Assembly: GCA_037043235.1 (NCBI GenBank)
Contig: JAWRVZ010000029.1
Location: 3,192,001 to 3,256,000, forward strand
DNA length: 64,000 nucleotides
Direction of reading: 5' to 3'
Source: Rhodeus uyekii
Lineage: Eukaryota; Chordata; Actinopteri; Cypriniformes; Acheilognathidae
The notes under the pieces: model-generated
What the model was told of the DNA's origin: nothing
What the model saw: only the letters and a program-made list of their open reading frames with translations
Database searches by the model: none
In this document: positions 1 to 12,600 of the stretch, in pieces
Layout: each line of letters starts with the position of its first letter
Numbering within the stretch: the first letter of the stretch is position 1
Program-made: the position numbers and the translations under genes

Positions 1-747
1 TATAGATTTTATGAAAAATAATACACTGCTGTTTAACAACTTCTGCAAAAGCCCAAAACAAGTGCTATTGGTGTCACAGTGGTTTAGCTATTGATGTTAA
101 ATGTGATTATTTTCCACTAAATGCAACCTGTTCTGTGCACAGTTCTCACATTTGTGTTTGCGACGTTATGCTGCGAGATCTGTGGCCGCTTGAAACTGTG
201 GTTTTCAGGGTGGAGTATCTGTGACTTTCAGCACCCTTTCTGTGGCTATTTTAGATGCTCAGCAAGTTACTATTCTCAGGAACTTTGACAATGCTATTTG
301 TAATGTAGGGGAATTTACAGTTAAAGACCAGAGGACCCGATATGATGAAGAAAGACCAGGAGTCAGAAGTGCAATCAATTGAAAGAAATATTTGTGAAGA
401 AAGTTTCCAGTTTCATCGGCAGAAACTTCAACTCTCACAGGGAGTTCATAGGCCACCCCACTTACAATCACATTGTTACAGCAATTATACTCTAACAGAA
501 TTTACTAACAATGTCATTACTGAAGGTTAAATGATTCTGATTGGCTAAGAAAGAAAGGTAAACAAAACTAGTAATTTTACACACAAGAACAAATGATCAG
601 AAGCGTATCTTCGTCGATCACATGGTTGACAACAAGGCCTCTGGTTTTATGCACTAAGTGACCTTCCGGGTTTGCAGAAACAATTCATTCCTTCTCCTTA
701 CAGTCCCAGTGGATCATCTCACCCATTCTGATCTGTAACAGGCACTA

Positions 748-759
748 ACACACACACAG

Positions 760-792
<33 letters not shown>
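748..792. repeat. (AC)n microsatellite
   Basis: Dinucleotide run with one GAA interruption. Confidence 0.9.
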
Positions 793-795
<3 letters not shown>

Positions 796-2644
796 ATACA
801 CAGTTTCTCTGAGGTTGAAGTCAGCCCGGGCTCCAACTATCAACAGAAAGACTTCTAAAAACATTCTGATAACATGTTTGATCTATTGAGGAGTACAGAC
901 AATATTCATCATTATTCTTTGGAAAAATACAGAAATGCAAAGTAAAGGCTAAATAAAAAATTGGTCACACAGGCGATAGACTGAAGTGTACATAACTCTG
1001 AGGAAGTCATTCAAAAGCTTAAATTATAAATCACAAACTTTACTATAACTCGCTGATGACAATCATTAGAATTAAAAGAAAATAATATATAAATGTAGAG
1101 GAGACAAGGGATTTTAACTATATTTCTTCAGTAGCAGCAATGGCACTTATTCATAAGAAAAAAGTATTGTTTTGTGTTTTAATAACATAAAATAATACTA
1201 CTAAGATGTAGAAAACAACTCCTTAAAAAATGCACTAATCAGCATTTGGAAAACAGGGGGTCAAATGCTATCAGTGTCTGAGCTGATAGGGCTAACAGTG
1301 AGGATCTCCATACACCACTGTTATCAAATCTACTATCAAGAGCATCCTGTTATTTCTCAGTTTTGTTGCATTTCCTCTTTTATCTGTGGCTGATTGTGTT
1401 TTGACCTCTTGTTTAGGCTCCTGCGCATACAAGACTATTTCTTCAAGACAATGTTCAATGCTATCCCATAGTTCCAGGGGATTTCTACTAAAATACAGTT
1501 TTGCATGGATATTGTATAATTGTGGTGTTGGCTAAGACCAAAAGACTTTAGGAATAGCACACGTGCTAGGAATTCCGTTGTGCACCATAGCAACACCCTA
1601 ACAACCACCCAAAACACTATATCAACTGCACAGCAACACACTAGAAATCACTGAGAAGAACCCATAGCAATGCCCTAGCAACCACCTTAAAACCTATATT
1701 AACTGGATAGAAACACACTAGACATCATTCAAAACACTCTTGCATCGTTTTGGTTTTTGCACAGCAAGAATAATTTTATTTTAGTTTTTTGAACGTGTTA
1801 CACTAAAAACATTCATGTCCTCACATTTTGGTATCATTCACTGTGTTTTTCAAAGATTTGAAACATGGCACTAGATTTTATTCATATGAGCGTAACTAAA
1901 TACCATCCTTTTCTCACAGTACTGAGATAAAATCTCAACTGAAACCCATATTTAGTAGGCAATCTGAGTATAATGGAATTGATTTGCATTCTATGTGTAA
2001 TGTTTTACAGCTGCATTTGTCACATTGTTTGAAGTGCTTGTAAATGCGTGTGTGCCTACGCGTGGAGTTATTTAAAAAAAAAAAAACAGAATGCATTGTG
2101 AACTGCAGATGTGTTGTAGAAATGCGTTGAAGCTTTCGCTATACATACTAAATGTTAAAGGTCGAAATCACAGTGAGAACCACACATCGGATCATTTCCT
2201 CGCAGCGTTATTCTGGCATTAACCTCTATGAAGCCAGTAATTTAACAGACCCCGGGATCCACCAGAGATTCATCTCTGTCTTTAATGGGGCAATTTCCAA
2301 AACCTCTCCACCCTTTCCATCCTTCCCACTCCTCTTTTGTTCTCCCTTTTCTCGGCCTCTTGCTCTCGTCTCCTTTTTCTTGGCTTTGCGTCTGTTCTGT
2401 TGGTTATGGGGGTTGGAGAATGAGGCCTGTCATTACATGATGTCTAGTGGTCTCTAGAAAGCCAATCCCTGCTGTGTCCTTTATATTTGAGATGACTCTA
2501 AAACATATGGAAGCCCGAATGAGCGACAGGAAGCTCTTGTGTATATGTAAATGCAAGAATATTTATAGAAATATCAGGTTTATGTCTGTATGGCTTTTGT
2601 ATTGCAGGAAACTTTTACTTTCCAATAAGACTTATTCCATTGTG

Positions 2645-2648
<4 letters not shown>

Positions 2649-2679
<31 letters not shown>
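2649..2679. repeat. (CA)n microsatellite
   Basis: Pure CA run of about 15 units. Confidence 0.9.
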
Positions 2680-2680
<1 letters not shown>

Positions 2681-4344
2681 AGACGCTCCACATCACATAA
2701 ATTCCAGTACTTGTTTGTTTTCAGAACCACAATCTGAAGGAGATCTTGACTGACTCAACGAGAAAGACTGTTTCTACAGTGCCGTTTCTCTTTTGCTTTT
2801 TAAAGTCAGTATATATCCTTATGTTTTACTACAGATTTTAGTCTAATATGTTGTTGGAGTGTTTTCTCCTTTTATGGTGTTCTTTTACATGCAATGACAG
2901 TTTGTAGTGACAAAGAAATGGCGCCGTAAATGTAGAAATAAGTAAGTAAATGTTTTGTAAAAATAAGAATAAACTTTAAAATGCCGTAATTTCTCCATGT
3001 GGGAAGTGCAAAAATAATGTCTGTTTTCAAAACTTCAAAAAAAAAAAAAACATTTAATTTGACTCTGTTCTTTGATAATAAAGTTTTTATTTAATTTTAG
3101 TTTGTTAATTTGCTGGTATAAAGACATACAATGCTATATTTTTGGTTTATGATAATATTTTTCTATGTTTTTTAACCTTGACATCGTATGTCTTTTATTT
3201 TGTTTTTATTGCATGGAAAACCGTTAACGGCTCACTTCAAAGCTTTGTAAATTTCACTGTGAACGTCCTCATCCCTTTGTTAAGTAGAACTAACATTGTA
3301 AATATCGAATAGTCCTGAACTGGGCCTTTGCTTGTTTCCACAGATCCTGAGATACTCTTATCTAAATGGCTTCTTGTCCTCAACTGACAAAGCAAGAACA
3401 AGATGTGGACTTTGGGGACTGATAAAATTCTTGTTTTGGAAATGAGCTGTGTGATCAGGGTTACCGAGTTTTTTTTTTTTTTTTAAACAAGCAAACAAAC
3501 AAAAACAGCCAAAAACATTTCCAAAATGTAATGAAAAATCTAACAGTTTAACATCTTAATGTTGGTAATCCAGTTATATTGTCTGTTGGGATAATAATGT
3601 AGGTCATATTATAATGTTGCTTTATGCTCTAAAATCTTGTCTGGACAGCTCTCCTGTCAACACTCATGGACACGGCTATCGTTAATAATCCTAGGCATGT
3701 CACAACATAGAGATATCCATAGCTGGGTTTTCACTCTCAACCAAACCATTCGTTTTCCTCCGGTCTAATCATGTCTTGTAATCAAATACTCATATCCTCA
3801 CATTGTCCCCACACTTAAAGATGAGAAAGAGATAGATGTTTTCAGATGGTATGATTAGGGATTTCATACACCAAGCTGTTTTTATATCAGACCTGGCTCT
3901 TCCCCAAGGCAAAATAAAACATGACTGAAACTGTCTGCAAATTTCATTTTAAAAGGATCTAGATGGTGTGGCCCGATTGGATATACACGGCATGTCCTAC
4001 TCGCACACACTACATTTTGGGTTAAAATACGAAAGTGCCTAAGACTTTTGCACTTGGAGAACATCACAGTATAACACCAAGTCAATTAAACTTCAGTGAG
4101 ATCAATCTCTCCAGTTAGGAAGCAAGTGATTGTGAATTAAATTGACAACGGGTGCACTGGAGAGACAACTGTCTCAACAAAGAGACAACCCCCAAAAAGG
4201 AAATGATTTTGCAGGTGGTGGCCATACACAATTGTTCTCTCCTTATTCTTCCTGTGTGATTTGACTTTAGTTTTGTGTATTTGGCGGGTTCTTGTCACTA
4301 TTGAAGTACCTACAACCCAATCAGGCAGTCCTGCTTCTCCAGGA

Positions 4345-4925
4345 TGCATGGAGGAGATACTAAGAGACAGGCCGTTACATGAGGAGAGCTGGACAGGGAT
4401 GTAAAGGGCTACAACCTTGCAGCAGGATCAGTATCTGCTCCATTTTGTGAGGAGGAACAGGAGGAGCACTGATAGAACCCTACAAAAAGATCTCTAGCAG
4501 CTACTGGTGTGCATGTTTCTGACCAAACTGTCAGAAACAGACTTCCTGAGGGTGGCGAGGGCCCGACGTCCTCTACTGGGACCTGTGCTCACAGTTCAGC
4601 ACCGTGCAGCTCAATTGGCATTTGAAACATTACACGAGAATTGAAGGCCACCATTGGCACCCCGTTCTCTTCACTGATTGGAGCAGGTTCACACTGAGCA
4701 CATGTGACAGACGTGAGTCAGTAATAGTCTGGGGAGTAATATCTTTGGAGGGTCGCACAGACCTCCATGTGCTAGCCAATGGTTCCCTTACCGCTGTTAG
4801 GTGCCGGGATGAAATCCTTAGAGCCATTGTGTGACCTTGATGAACCCTGGGTTCATCCTGCTGCATGATAATGCCCGGCTGCATGCGGCTAGAGTATGTA
4901 GGCAGTATTTAGATGGCAAAGGCAA
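4345..4925 (+). pseudogene. Degenerate Tc1-like transposase remnant
   Basis: Plus-strand ORF 4604-4834 contains HWHPVLFTDWSRFTL followed by ESVIVWGVISLEGRTDLHVL, matching the Tc1 catalytic pattern WSDESRF..VWG. Upstream sequence encodes a decayed DNA-binding half in a shifted frame. The reading frame then breaks at a stop, followed by a remnant of the HDNARPH-like block. Terminal repeats were not found. Confidence 0.7.
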
Positions 4926-5759
4926 GATTTTCAAATTGAGTATTTAATTCATTGAGATGATGATGATGATTATTATTATTCATTGTTCTCTTGACAATTG
5001 CATCCGGAGTAATTCAATTCATGGAGGGCTGGGCTAAAAAAAGAAACTACTATTCTGCATTTTACACAAATATACAATCTCAGCCAATCTGTGGGAAGCA
5101 GCTGTGGTTGTAGGTGAGTGGTGGAGAGGTCATAAGGTCAGAGTTTGTGGGGTTAAGAGGTGTTTTAGGTGGGCGCAGTGATAACGTGGGGAACGTGCTG
5201 TTATACGGTGGATGTTCAAGTGCGTGTGGAGAGTCAGGATCTGACACAGCTGCTTTGCTGGAAATGAGCAGAGCACTCTTGAGTTTTACCGTCACATCCT
5301 GCCATTTTGAAATCACAGATCTTGAGCATCTTTAACTACTGTTTATATAAAAAAAAAAAACAATGTGACTGACTACAAATAAAGGTTCCAAAATGGAATT
5401 TCACAGAAATTCCATAGAAGAAACATTTTGGGTTCCGCAAAGAACCTTTCAGTTCATAGAAGAACTAGGGACATTTGAAAGCTTGAAAGTGACTGTATTT
5501 GCCACTTAATATAATTTATGCTGGTTAATTAGCAGTGGTGAAGAAGCAGCACACATTATATACCATACCATTATAATTAGACAACTGAAACAGGCACAAG
5601 TCAATAAAAAAGGTTTGCTTATCAGTGTGGGAATCACACACTTCTAACAGTTTAAGATAGTAAAGAAGGTGCTTCCACCCTCAGACCAAAGGTCAAATCC
5701 TTCAAATCCTTCTTTGATGAAAGTGATGCTGACTAAGGTCATTTATGAAGGTCATCCGT

Positions 5760-7061
5760 CATAGGCGGAGTTTGGGGGGGGCTGGGGGGGGCACTGCCCC
5801 CCCAGACCAGAGCCAATTAATGCCTGCCTTGTGCTTTGAATATTTTTTTGTTATTACAGAATTCATATTTTCTCGTTTTATTTGTCTTATCTTATTAGTT
5901 CTGTGTATAGAATGAGTAAGATATGGCTAATTAATTTTTAATTACTGTATTTGATTTTTTTATTACTGTAGCTTTATTACATTCTCCCGCGATTTGTGAA
6001 TCTCAAAGTATCGCGGTACTTGAGTGGACGCTCTTCTCGTTCTGTTTTACGCGCTGAATAAACAAAATGGACATTCGTCGTTTTTTTAATAAATCCACTA
6101 CTAAAAGTGTCAAATCTATCAGAAGAGAAGATAGTGGACATCTACGCATCTCGGAAAAAAGAGGCGGCTTCTTCTGCATTAGGTAAGATATTGTAATGTC
6201 TGAAGTAGTTCTATGACAGGTCAAGGGAGGCTGTTTATGAACTTTAATCGGAATGAAGAACAACACACTGTAACAAGCGCACCCGTCTATTAAACACACT
6301 CGCTTTTTTCGTTGCACTTCTGAACTCCCCGTGTTAACCCTATCACTGCCGATGCAAAACACAACAGCAACTATGAAGAGTCTGTTCTATTCGCTATTCT
6401 TTGTATAAAGCAGTGGTTCTCAAATAGTGGGGCGATGCCAGGGGGGGCGCGCGTTACCCTGGGGTACATGCTTTTTTTTGCCAGGGAACTTCTTGCACTG
6501 AACAAGAGCAGCATATATGAAGTTCAGATAACCGTCCCCTCATCCTTTGACGTGTACGATCACAACGGTGTTCATGTGTCACGTGATCTACCACTACATT
6601 CACACGTGTTTTCACGCGATATTTGGCACTGATCCAAAAAAAGACGCGCTCAGAGCTTGTCATTTATCACAACAATTCAGTGTTTAAAACCACATAAGAT
6701 ATCTTTTAGGTTTCAACAAGTTGAGCCAACAAGTTGGTGACTATTTTGAATTATCTATTATACAACGCTTTTTCGGACTGCGGTATGTCAGGTGACAAGC
6801 ATGACGCGTTGCCATGGAAACAATAAGGCGAAAGTTCCAAAATGGGGGAGGGGGGGCGCGCGACATTTTTACCTCTTCCTAGGGGGGCGTGACAGAAAAT
6901 AATTGATAAGCACTGGTATAAAGTCATTGTTCATTGTAAATGTATTTTATATGTAGAATGAATGAATGAATATAAATATGATATAAAAAAAAAAATCTGA
7001 GCTCCTGTTCTGCTGGCCTGGTAGGTGCCCCCCCAAGCACAAAAGTGAAACTCCGCCTATG
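5760..7061. mobile_element. Non-autonomous hAT-like transposon with 8-bp target duplication
   Basis: Begins CATAGGCGGAGTTT and ends with its near inverted copy AAACTCCGCCTATG. The perfect 8-base duplication TCATCCGT flanks it at 5752-5759 and 7062-7069, which is diagnostic of hAT. Near 6066 a short plus-strand reading (MDIRRFFNKST) ending in a GTAAGA donor resembles the first exon of a hAT-type transposase. No catalytic region is visible. It contains a second hAT. Confidence 0.85.
6411..6915. mobile_element. Second hAT-like element nested inside the first
   Basis: Termini CAGTGGTTCTCAA and TTGATAAGCACTG are imperfect inverted repeats. The perfect 8-base duplication GTATAAAG flanks it at 6403-6410 and 6916-6923. 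It is 505 bases, with GC-rich G-runs near both ends. The ORFs inside show no transposase motif, so it is a MITE-type passenger. Confidence 0.85.
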
Positions 7062-7194
7062 TCATCCGTTTAGATGTTGTTGGCATCAGCTGACATGTTT
7101 TTCCACGTGGCAAGTAATCAATGTGCTTGTTAAGCAGTTCGGTGTTGAGTAAATATTGTAAAAGCTATTTCAGAATTAATAAACAAACATTTTT

Positions 7195-7445
7195 CTATTT
7201 GAATATATTTTAAAATGTCATTTATTCCTCTGATGGTAAAGCTGTATTTTCAGCATCATTGCTTTAGTCTAGTTCAGTGTCACATGATCCTTCAGAAATC
7301 ATTCTAAAATGCTGATTGGATGCTCAAGAAACAATTATTTTTCAGCAATCTGTGATGAATAGAAAGTTCAAAATGCTTTACAAATAAGATTATTAATGTC
7401 TTTACTGTCACTTTTGATCAATGAAATGTGCCTTTGCGTTCTTTA
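7195..7445 (+). repeat. Dispersed non-coding repeat (TTCAGCATCATT family)
   Basis: Contains TTTTCAGCATCATT, GTGTCACATGATCCTTCAG and GTCACTTTTGATCAAT blocks, typical of an abundant cyprinid interspersed repeat. A partial inverted copy is at about 8300-8415, and fragments recur near 43920-43980 and 57370-57500. Confidence 0.55.
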
Positions 7446-8299
7446 AACTTTTTTCCATAACGTACTGTCTGAAGACAAATAAAAAAAATTTTTTTTAATG
7501 ATCCAAATCTAATGAAACTTTGGCACTAGTCTCTCTAAATAAACTGTCCAAAAAAACACTATTATAATAAAATATGATAGACTCATCAATAACATCAATT
7601 GGAAACTTTATTATTTTTCATGATGTGCGATTATGCTAAGCACAATAAATAATTACAAAATTTCATGGCCAGCATTGCTGAAAGTGATGCTGAAAATGGA
7701 AACAGTTGAATTAAAATGCACTTGGTTCTATCCATGGTATTATCAGAATTGTGCGCTGTTACAATGCCATTGCTATAGCTTGTTGCTATGGGGTTGCTAG
7801 GGCATTTTTGGTGGTCTCTAGGTCTTGAGTCAAAGGTGAACTCAATTTTTGAATGATTTAAACTTTACAGTAGATTTACAGTGGCCTGTACGCATTTGAA
7901 AACGGCAACATATTAACTTTTGTCTTTAGTGTGAATGTGAAAGTTTTCACCCCACCTCTGCAGTGTCATTTTTAAAGCCTTGGATTACCCCACGTTTTAA
8001 AGACACTGTTGCGGTCAGCTGTTGGATTCTGGGATTGCTCTACGGAGAGCTGAAGGGGGGTTTGACCAAGTGTGGTCAGGAGGAATGTGAGTGCAGTGCC
8101 CGGGGCCCCGCTCAGGAATGCTGAACACTTATAGAATAATGGTGGGGAAAAGACTGTTTAAAATCCAATTCTAACATCTCTTTATTCTTAAAGTGACAGG
8201 AAAGACATGATGTTACAAACGACCAAATTCATCAAAATATATATCACACCTTACATAATTATATTAAGTAGCACAAAGGATTTTCAACAGTGCTAATGA

Positions 8300-8415
8300 T
8301 AAATATTTCCTGAGCAGCAAATCATCATATTACAATGATTTTTAAAGGATCATGTGAGACTGAAAACTGGAGCAATATGTTGAAAAATCAGCTTTCACGG
8401 GAATAAATTATATTC
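8300..8415 (-). repeat. Inverted fragment of the TTCAGCATCATT repeat
   Basis: Reads AAAGGATCATGTGAGACTGA and later GAAAAATCAGCTTTCACGGG, the reverse of the blocks in the copy at 7195-7445. Confidence 0.5.
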
Positions 8416-8642
8416 TGTGTGTGTGGTGCAGGTAAACCCTACGTTATGAGGACAACAATAATGTCAAAATCCGAAATCCTTGTCCGTGTGAGGATGTTTT
8501 CTGGTTCCCATGAGGATAAAGTTCGTCGAGACAAACTTTAGAAGTTGGCTTGAGAACGTTGCACCAGAAATTTTAACATAACACGTTGGTTGGACGATTA
8601 AACATTAACTACAAAGTCGCTGCTATGAATGATCAGAAACTA

Positions 8643-9328
8643 ACATGTTGCTAGGGTGTTGCTAAGTGTTCTGGGTAGTTGCTAGGGTATCCGGGGTGGT
8701 TGCTATGGTGTTGCTAGGCAGCTGCTAGGGTATTCTGGGTGGTTGCTAGACAGATGCTAGGGCAGGAGTCAGGAACCTATGGCTCTTTTGATGGCTGTAT
8801 ATGGCTCTTGACGCCGCCGCCGCCACGCCCTCCCCCTCCAGTCGACAGATCGCTCCCTCGCTCCGTTACTTCCGCGTTTGGAGGACAGGCAGATCGCGCC
8901 CCCCCCGGTCGACAAATCAATCGACAGGACAGGACTATGGCTCTACACAGCTTCAAGTAAAAAAAAAAAAAGTGGGTATATGGCTCTCTCAGACAAAAAG
9001 GTTCCCGACCCCTGTGCTAGGTGGTTGTTAGGGTGTTGCTAGGTTATTCTGGCTGGTTGGAAGGCAGTTGCTAGGATATTACTAGGCAGTTGCTAGGGTA
9101 CCCAGGGTGGTTGCTAGGTTGTTGCTAGGCAGTTGCCATGGTATGCAGTTGCTAGCATGTTACTAGGTGGTTGCTAGGATGTTACTAGGTTGTTGTGAGG
9201 TCTTCTGGGTAGTTTCTATGGCATTGCCAATACAACCAACCCTCATGTCTCTAGGATGCTCAGATTCAGAGATATAGGTCTGGCTAAACGGTTGCTAAGG
9301 TACTCTGTTTGGTTGTTAGGGAGTGGCG
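8643..9328. repeat. Interspersed TTGCTAGG minisatellite-like array
   Basis: Many imperfect copies of a core reading GTTGCTAGG or GTTGCTAGGGT, separated by short spacers such as TATTCTGGGTGG. A hAT MITE interrupts the array at 8763-9014. Single or inverted copies also occur near 7785-7810 and 1585-1690. Confidence 0.8.
8763..9014. mobile_element. Short hAT-type MITE inside the TTGCTAGG array
   Basis: Starts CAGGAGTCAGGAACC and ends GGTTCCCGACCCCTG. The flanks TGCTAGGG (8755-8762) and TGCTAGGT (9015-9022) agree in 7 of 8 bases, as for a hAT target duplication. The interior is GC-rich with GCC repeats and a poly-A stretch. Non-coding. Confidence 0.75.
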
Positions 9329-11419
9329 TGATGGCTTCATAGTGATCCTGAGACACTCATTGGTTGCCTGATTAAAAAGAGCCCTCCCCCTTGAGTGTAC
9401 CATATTGTGATGCAGAGTTATGTTCAATACAAAATCCCTGTCACTATGCAAGTTATCATGAAACATGAAGGGAATGAAACAGGTTTCATGAGGAAAACAG
9501 CTTATAAAACATACTAAATGATATTTATTGAAAATGTAAAACTGCAGAAATGTTTCTGTGATTGGGAGGTTTAGGAGTGGGGTTAGTGAAGATACAGGAT
9601 GTGCAGAACAAACATAATTATGTCTATGGAAACTTCCCATAAAACATTGAAACCCAACGTGTGTGTGTCTGTGTGTGCTAATCATAAAACTAATAATTTC
9701 TAATTTCTAAAACTAATAATAATTCCTTATCAACCTATTCACAACCTATTCCAACTGCATTATGTGACATGTTTCCAGGTGAAAGACTATATTCAATGAG
9801 AAAAGAAATATAAGATGGAGCTTAATTGCATTCACCATAATTTATTAAAAGTGTGTGTGTGTTTTTGTCCAGAATTGTGCCAGAGCTGCTAAAACGGTTC
9901 GAAATAGCTGTGTGGCTATTAATTAACATGCTTTTGTGTCTTTTTATGTCCTTTGTCCCCATTAATGAGAAAGAGTGACTAGCAAAACAACACAATTTGT
10001 GTGTCATGCATGAGAGAAAGTCACAAAGGTTTGGAACAACAAAACTTTTCATATTTGTGTAATCTATTACTTTAAATTCTTGTCATGCAGGTTCAGGAAT
10101 TCTCAGATTTCTGAAATCTCACCCAAAGACAAACAACTCATTTTCACAGAGCTCAAATAGTGTGTATCTCCTATCATTTCAGTAATGAGACCACCATCAT
10201 TGTGCACTCCAGCAGCTTTTACCACCGGCTAACCCTGGAGCAAAGGCTCTCCCCTATTTAAAATATTTGTGCAGCTCCTTGAGCGATATGGCCCTGAACC
10301 TCAGACTTTCAACACAATAGAATTGAGTGTTTGTGTATCCGAGGCAGTTTTTCATCTGTCATTTTTCTGGAAATACGATTCCTACCCTACTGGCAGACAA
10401 ACAGGCCCAGGCTGTTAGTTTTGCAGTGGTTGCTTTTAGCCAAGGCCTGGGAAGCCTGTGGAAGGATGTGTGGGCGGATGGAGAAAGAAAAAAGAAAGAG
10501 TAATAAAGAAAAGGAGAAAGGGAATGAGAAAAGAAGGAGAGCGGAGCAGCCAAGGAAAGCTTCCAAACTCACAAGTCATTATTCTCAAGACTTTGATGTA
10601 ATTCCTCCCTGTTTTCAGACTTTAGGATAGGCGCCCGTATCCACATGAATCAGGCTTGGCTGTGTAAAATAATCCTGAAATCGTTTGTCAAACCAATCCC
10701 ACTTATTGTTTTTAAAGACAGCATCACACAAGCACCAGCAGCAACAGCAAGAGTGATGAAAAGAGCTACTAGCTGCCCTTCACAAGTTCATAACATCAGT
10801 TATAAGAACTAGGTTCGACTAGGATGTTTTGTGACTGCAAGTTGTTGCTGAACAAGTTAAACGGGCAATAAAAAACACACCTCTAGCAGCATTTCTGCAA
10901 AATTCTTTTCTGTTTTTGCACGTTTCGTGATACTGTCGAAGTGAATTGTCTAGTGAGTGTCGGTAAATCCACATTCGCTTTTGTCTGAAAAAGATGAACA
11001 TGAATCTGATGCTTTGTTACGTTGGTTGTTGTTCGCATCGCAGCAGTTGAAATGAAATGAAATGAACCTGATAGTGTTAACAAAACCAAATGTGAGATAA
11101 AAAGTGCACAAGCCTCTCAATAAGCTGCATATCTGTGGCATTAATGGTGCAAGATGAGATGCTCGGCACCAATTGTATAATAGTAACGCTTAAATACTGC
11201 ATCATGCATATTGATGAGGTATCTTAGAGCTGTTTACTCATATTACTCGTATATACAGTTACTCATCTGACTCAGAGAACATTCACATTTCTAGCATTTG
11301 CTTTGACACACTTGGCATCTGCCATACAATACAAAACATACGATTTCAACAGTCAGCAAAGTTTGCTTTGAAATGGCAGTATTTGCTTTACATTTGCATT
11401 ATATTTGAAAATTTTAGTT
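9329..11419. other. Non-coding, no gene found
   Basis: Unique AT-rich sequence. ORFs at 9284-9685 (-) and 10331-10630 (+) lack known motifs and splice-supported structure. The purine-rich block at 10480-10550 explains the second. Confidence 0.5.
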
Positions 11420-11662
11420 AAAAGGTAACACTTTACAATAAGGTTTCATTAATTTACTAATCACTATCATGAACTCAGAATAAACATTTACTAACACCTT
11501 ATTAAAATCAAAAGTTGTATTTGTTAACTTTAGTTAATGCACTGTTCACTAACAATGAATGGATTTTTAATAACTAATTTTAGCAAAGATTAACAAATTC
11601 AGGAACAAAAGTATTCCTCATTGTTAGTTCATGTTAACTAATGTTTACAAATGAGACCTTAA
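11420..11662. repeat. Dispersed AT-rich cyprinid repeat
   Basis: Starts AACACTTTACAATAAGGTTT and contains TTAACTTTAGTTAATGCA and TTGTTAGTTCATGTTAACTA blocks. A related segment is at about 52480-52660, which shares TTGTTAGTTCATGTTA. Non-coding. Confidence 0.55.
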
Positions 11663-11993
11663 CCAGTTCAAACATAGGCATTTGAGTTCAACGTGACTAA
11701 AAAGTGAAATGTAAAATTTCATATTTGTGGAAACGCTGAGTATATGGCGCTCAAAGAATGTGTTGTTATTGAATATTTACGGAGCAACACAATTTGGGCA
11801 ACAAGAAAAGGCATAAAAAATTCATTGAAAGTCATGTAAATCAAAAAATCTTGACATACAGTTGATAGTGTGTTATGGTGGATGCTTGATGGCCAGTTTT
11901 TACCTTCTTGCATTAAAGTGTGCAATAATAATATATTTGCCCTTCACTAGTCCACCTCAAAGAACATGCACTGATTAAGGGCTGAAAGGAGTC

Positions 11994-12156
11994 ACATTTA
12001 CATTTCTGTATTTGACAGATCCTTCTATCCAAAGCGACTTGCATTGCATCCAAGAAACACATTGAGATTCTAATCAGTTCTTACTTTCCCTGAGAATCGA
12101 AGGCATGACCTTGATGTTGCAAGTGCCACACTCTAATGTTTGAGCTACAGGAAAGC
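11994..12156 (-). repeat. tRNA-derived SINE copy (minus strand)
   Basis: Reverse orientation of the SINE at 30998-31153: CTTTCCTGTAGCTCAAA head, tRNA-like region, and a tail ending in the conserved AAGTCGCTTTGGATA-type block. Confidence 0.7.
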
Positions 12157-12360
12157 TTTGAATGTTCCATGTGCCATTAGAGATATAATATTTGCACATT
12201 TTGATGAAGGTGTAGATATGACTTGGGTAAGCTACTTAGAAAAATAGTTCATCCATTGTTTGACGTATCACTCTTGCCCTTGGCACAAATGGTGTGGGAA
12301 GAGTTACATGCTGAACTTTAATAGCTACCTAAGTGTTGTCACTAATCATTAACGCTAAGT

Positions 12361-12600
12361 GTGTCAAGTCAAGTCAAGTCAAGTCACCTTTATTTATAAC
12401 GCTTTTACAATACAGAAGGTTACAAAGCAGCTTTACACTGAACTTTAACTGTTGTTCAGCTGAAGTCAGTGCAGTGTTGGTTCAGTTCAGTTGTAAAGAT
12501 CAGCGATTATTAAATGAGATAATTTCATCTGTAAAGCAACAGCGCCAGTGCAGTCAGATCAATAATATTGTTGAATATTAAGTATGATCAATAGCCTGTA
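12361..12600 (+). repeat. Dispersed teleost repeat beginning with TCAAG tandem units
   Basis: Four TCAAG units followed by CACCTTTATTTATAACGCTT and a GC-moderate body. This is a repeat commonly seen in cyprinid DNA and transcripts. I cannot assign a class. The ORF across it is incidental. Confidence 0.5.

Larger units (their letters stand above)
1..4344. other. Non-coding, AT-rich; no gene found
   Basis: ORFs here are short and unlike known proteins. It holds two CA microsatellites, inverted copies of the TTGCTAGG core near 1585-1690 and several A-tracts. Segments around 2740-3450 look like 3' UTR sequence (AT-rich, several AATAAA-type hexamers), but no upstream coding exon is visible. Confidence 0.4.
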
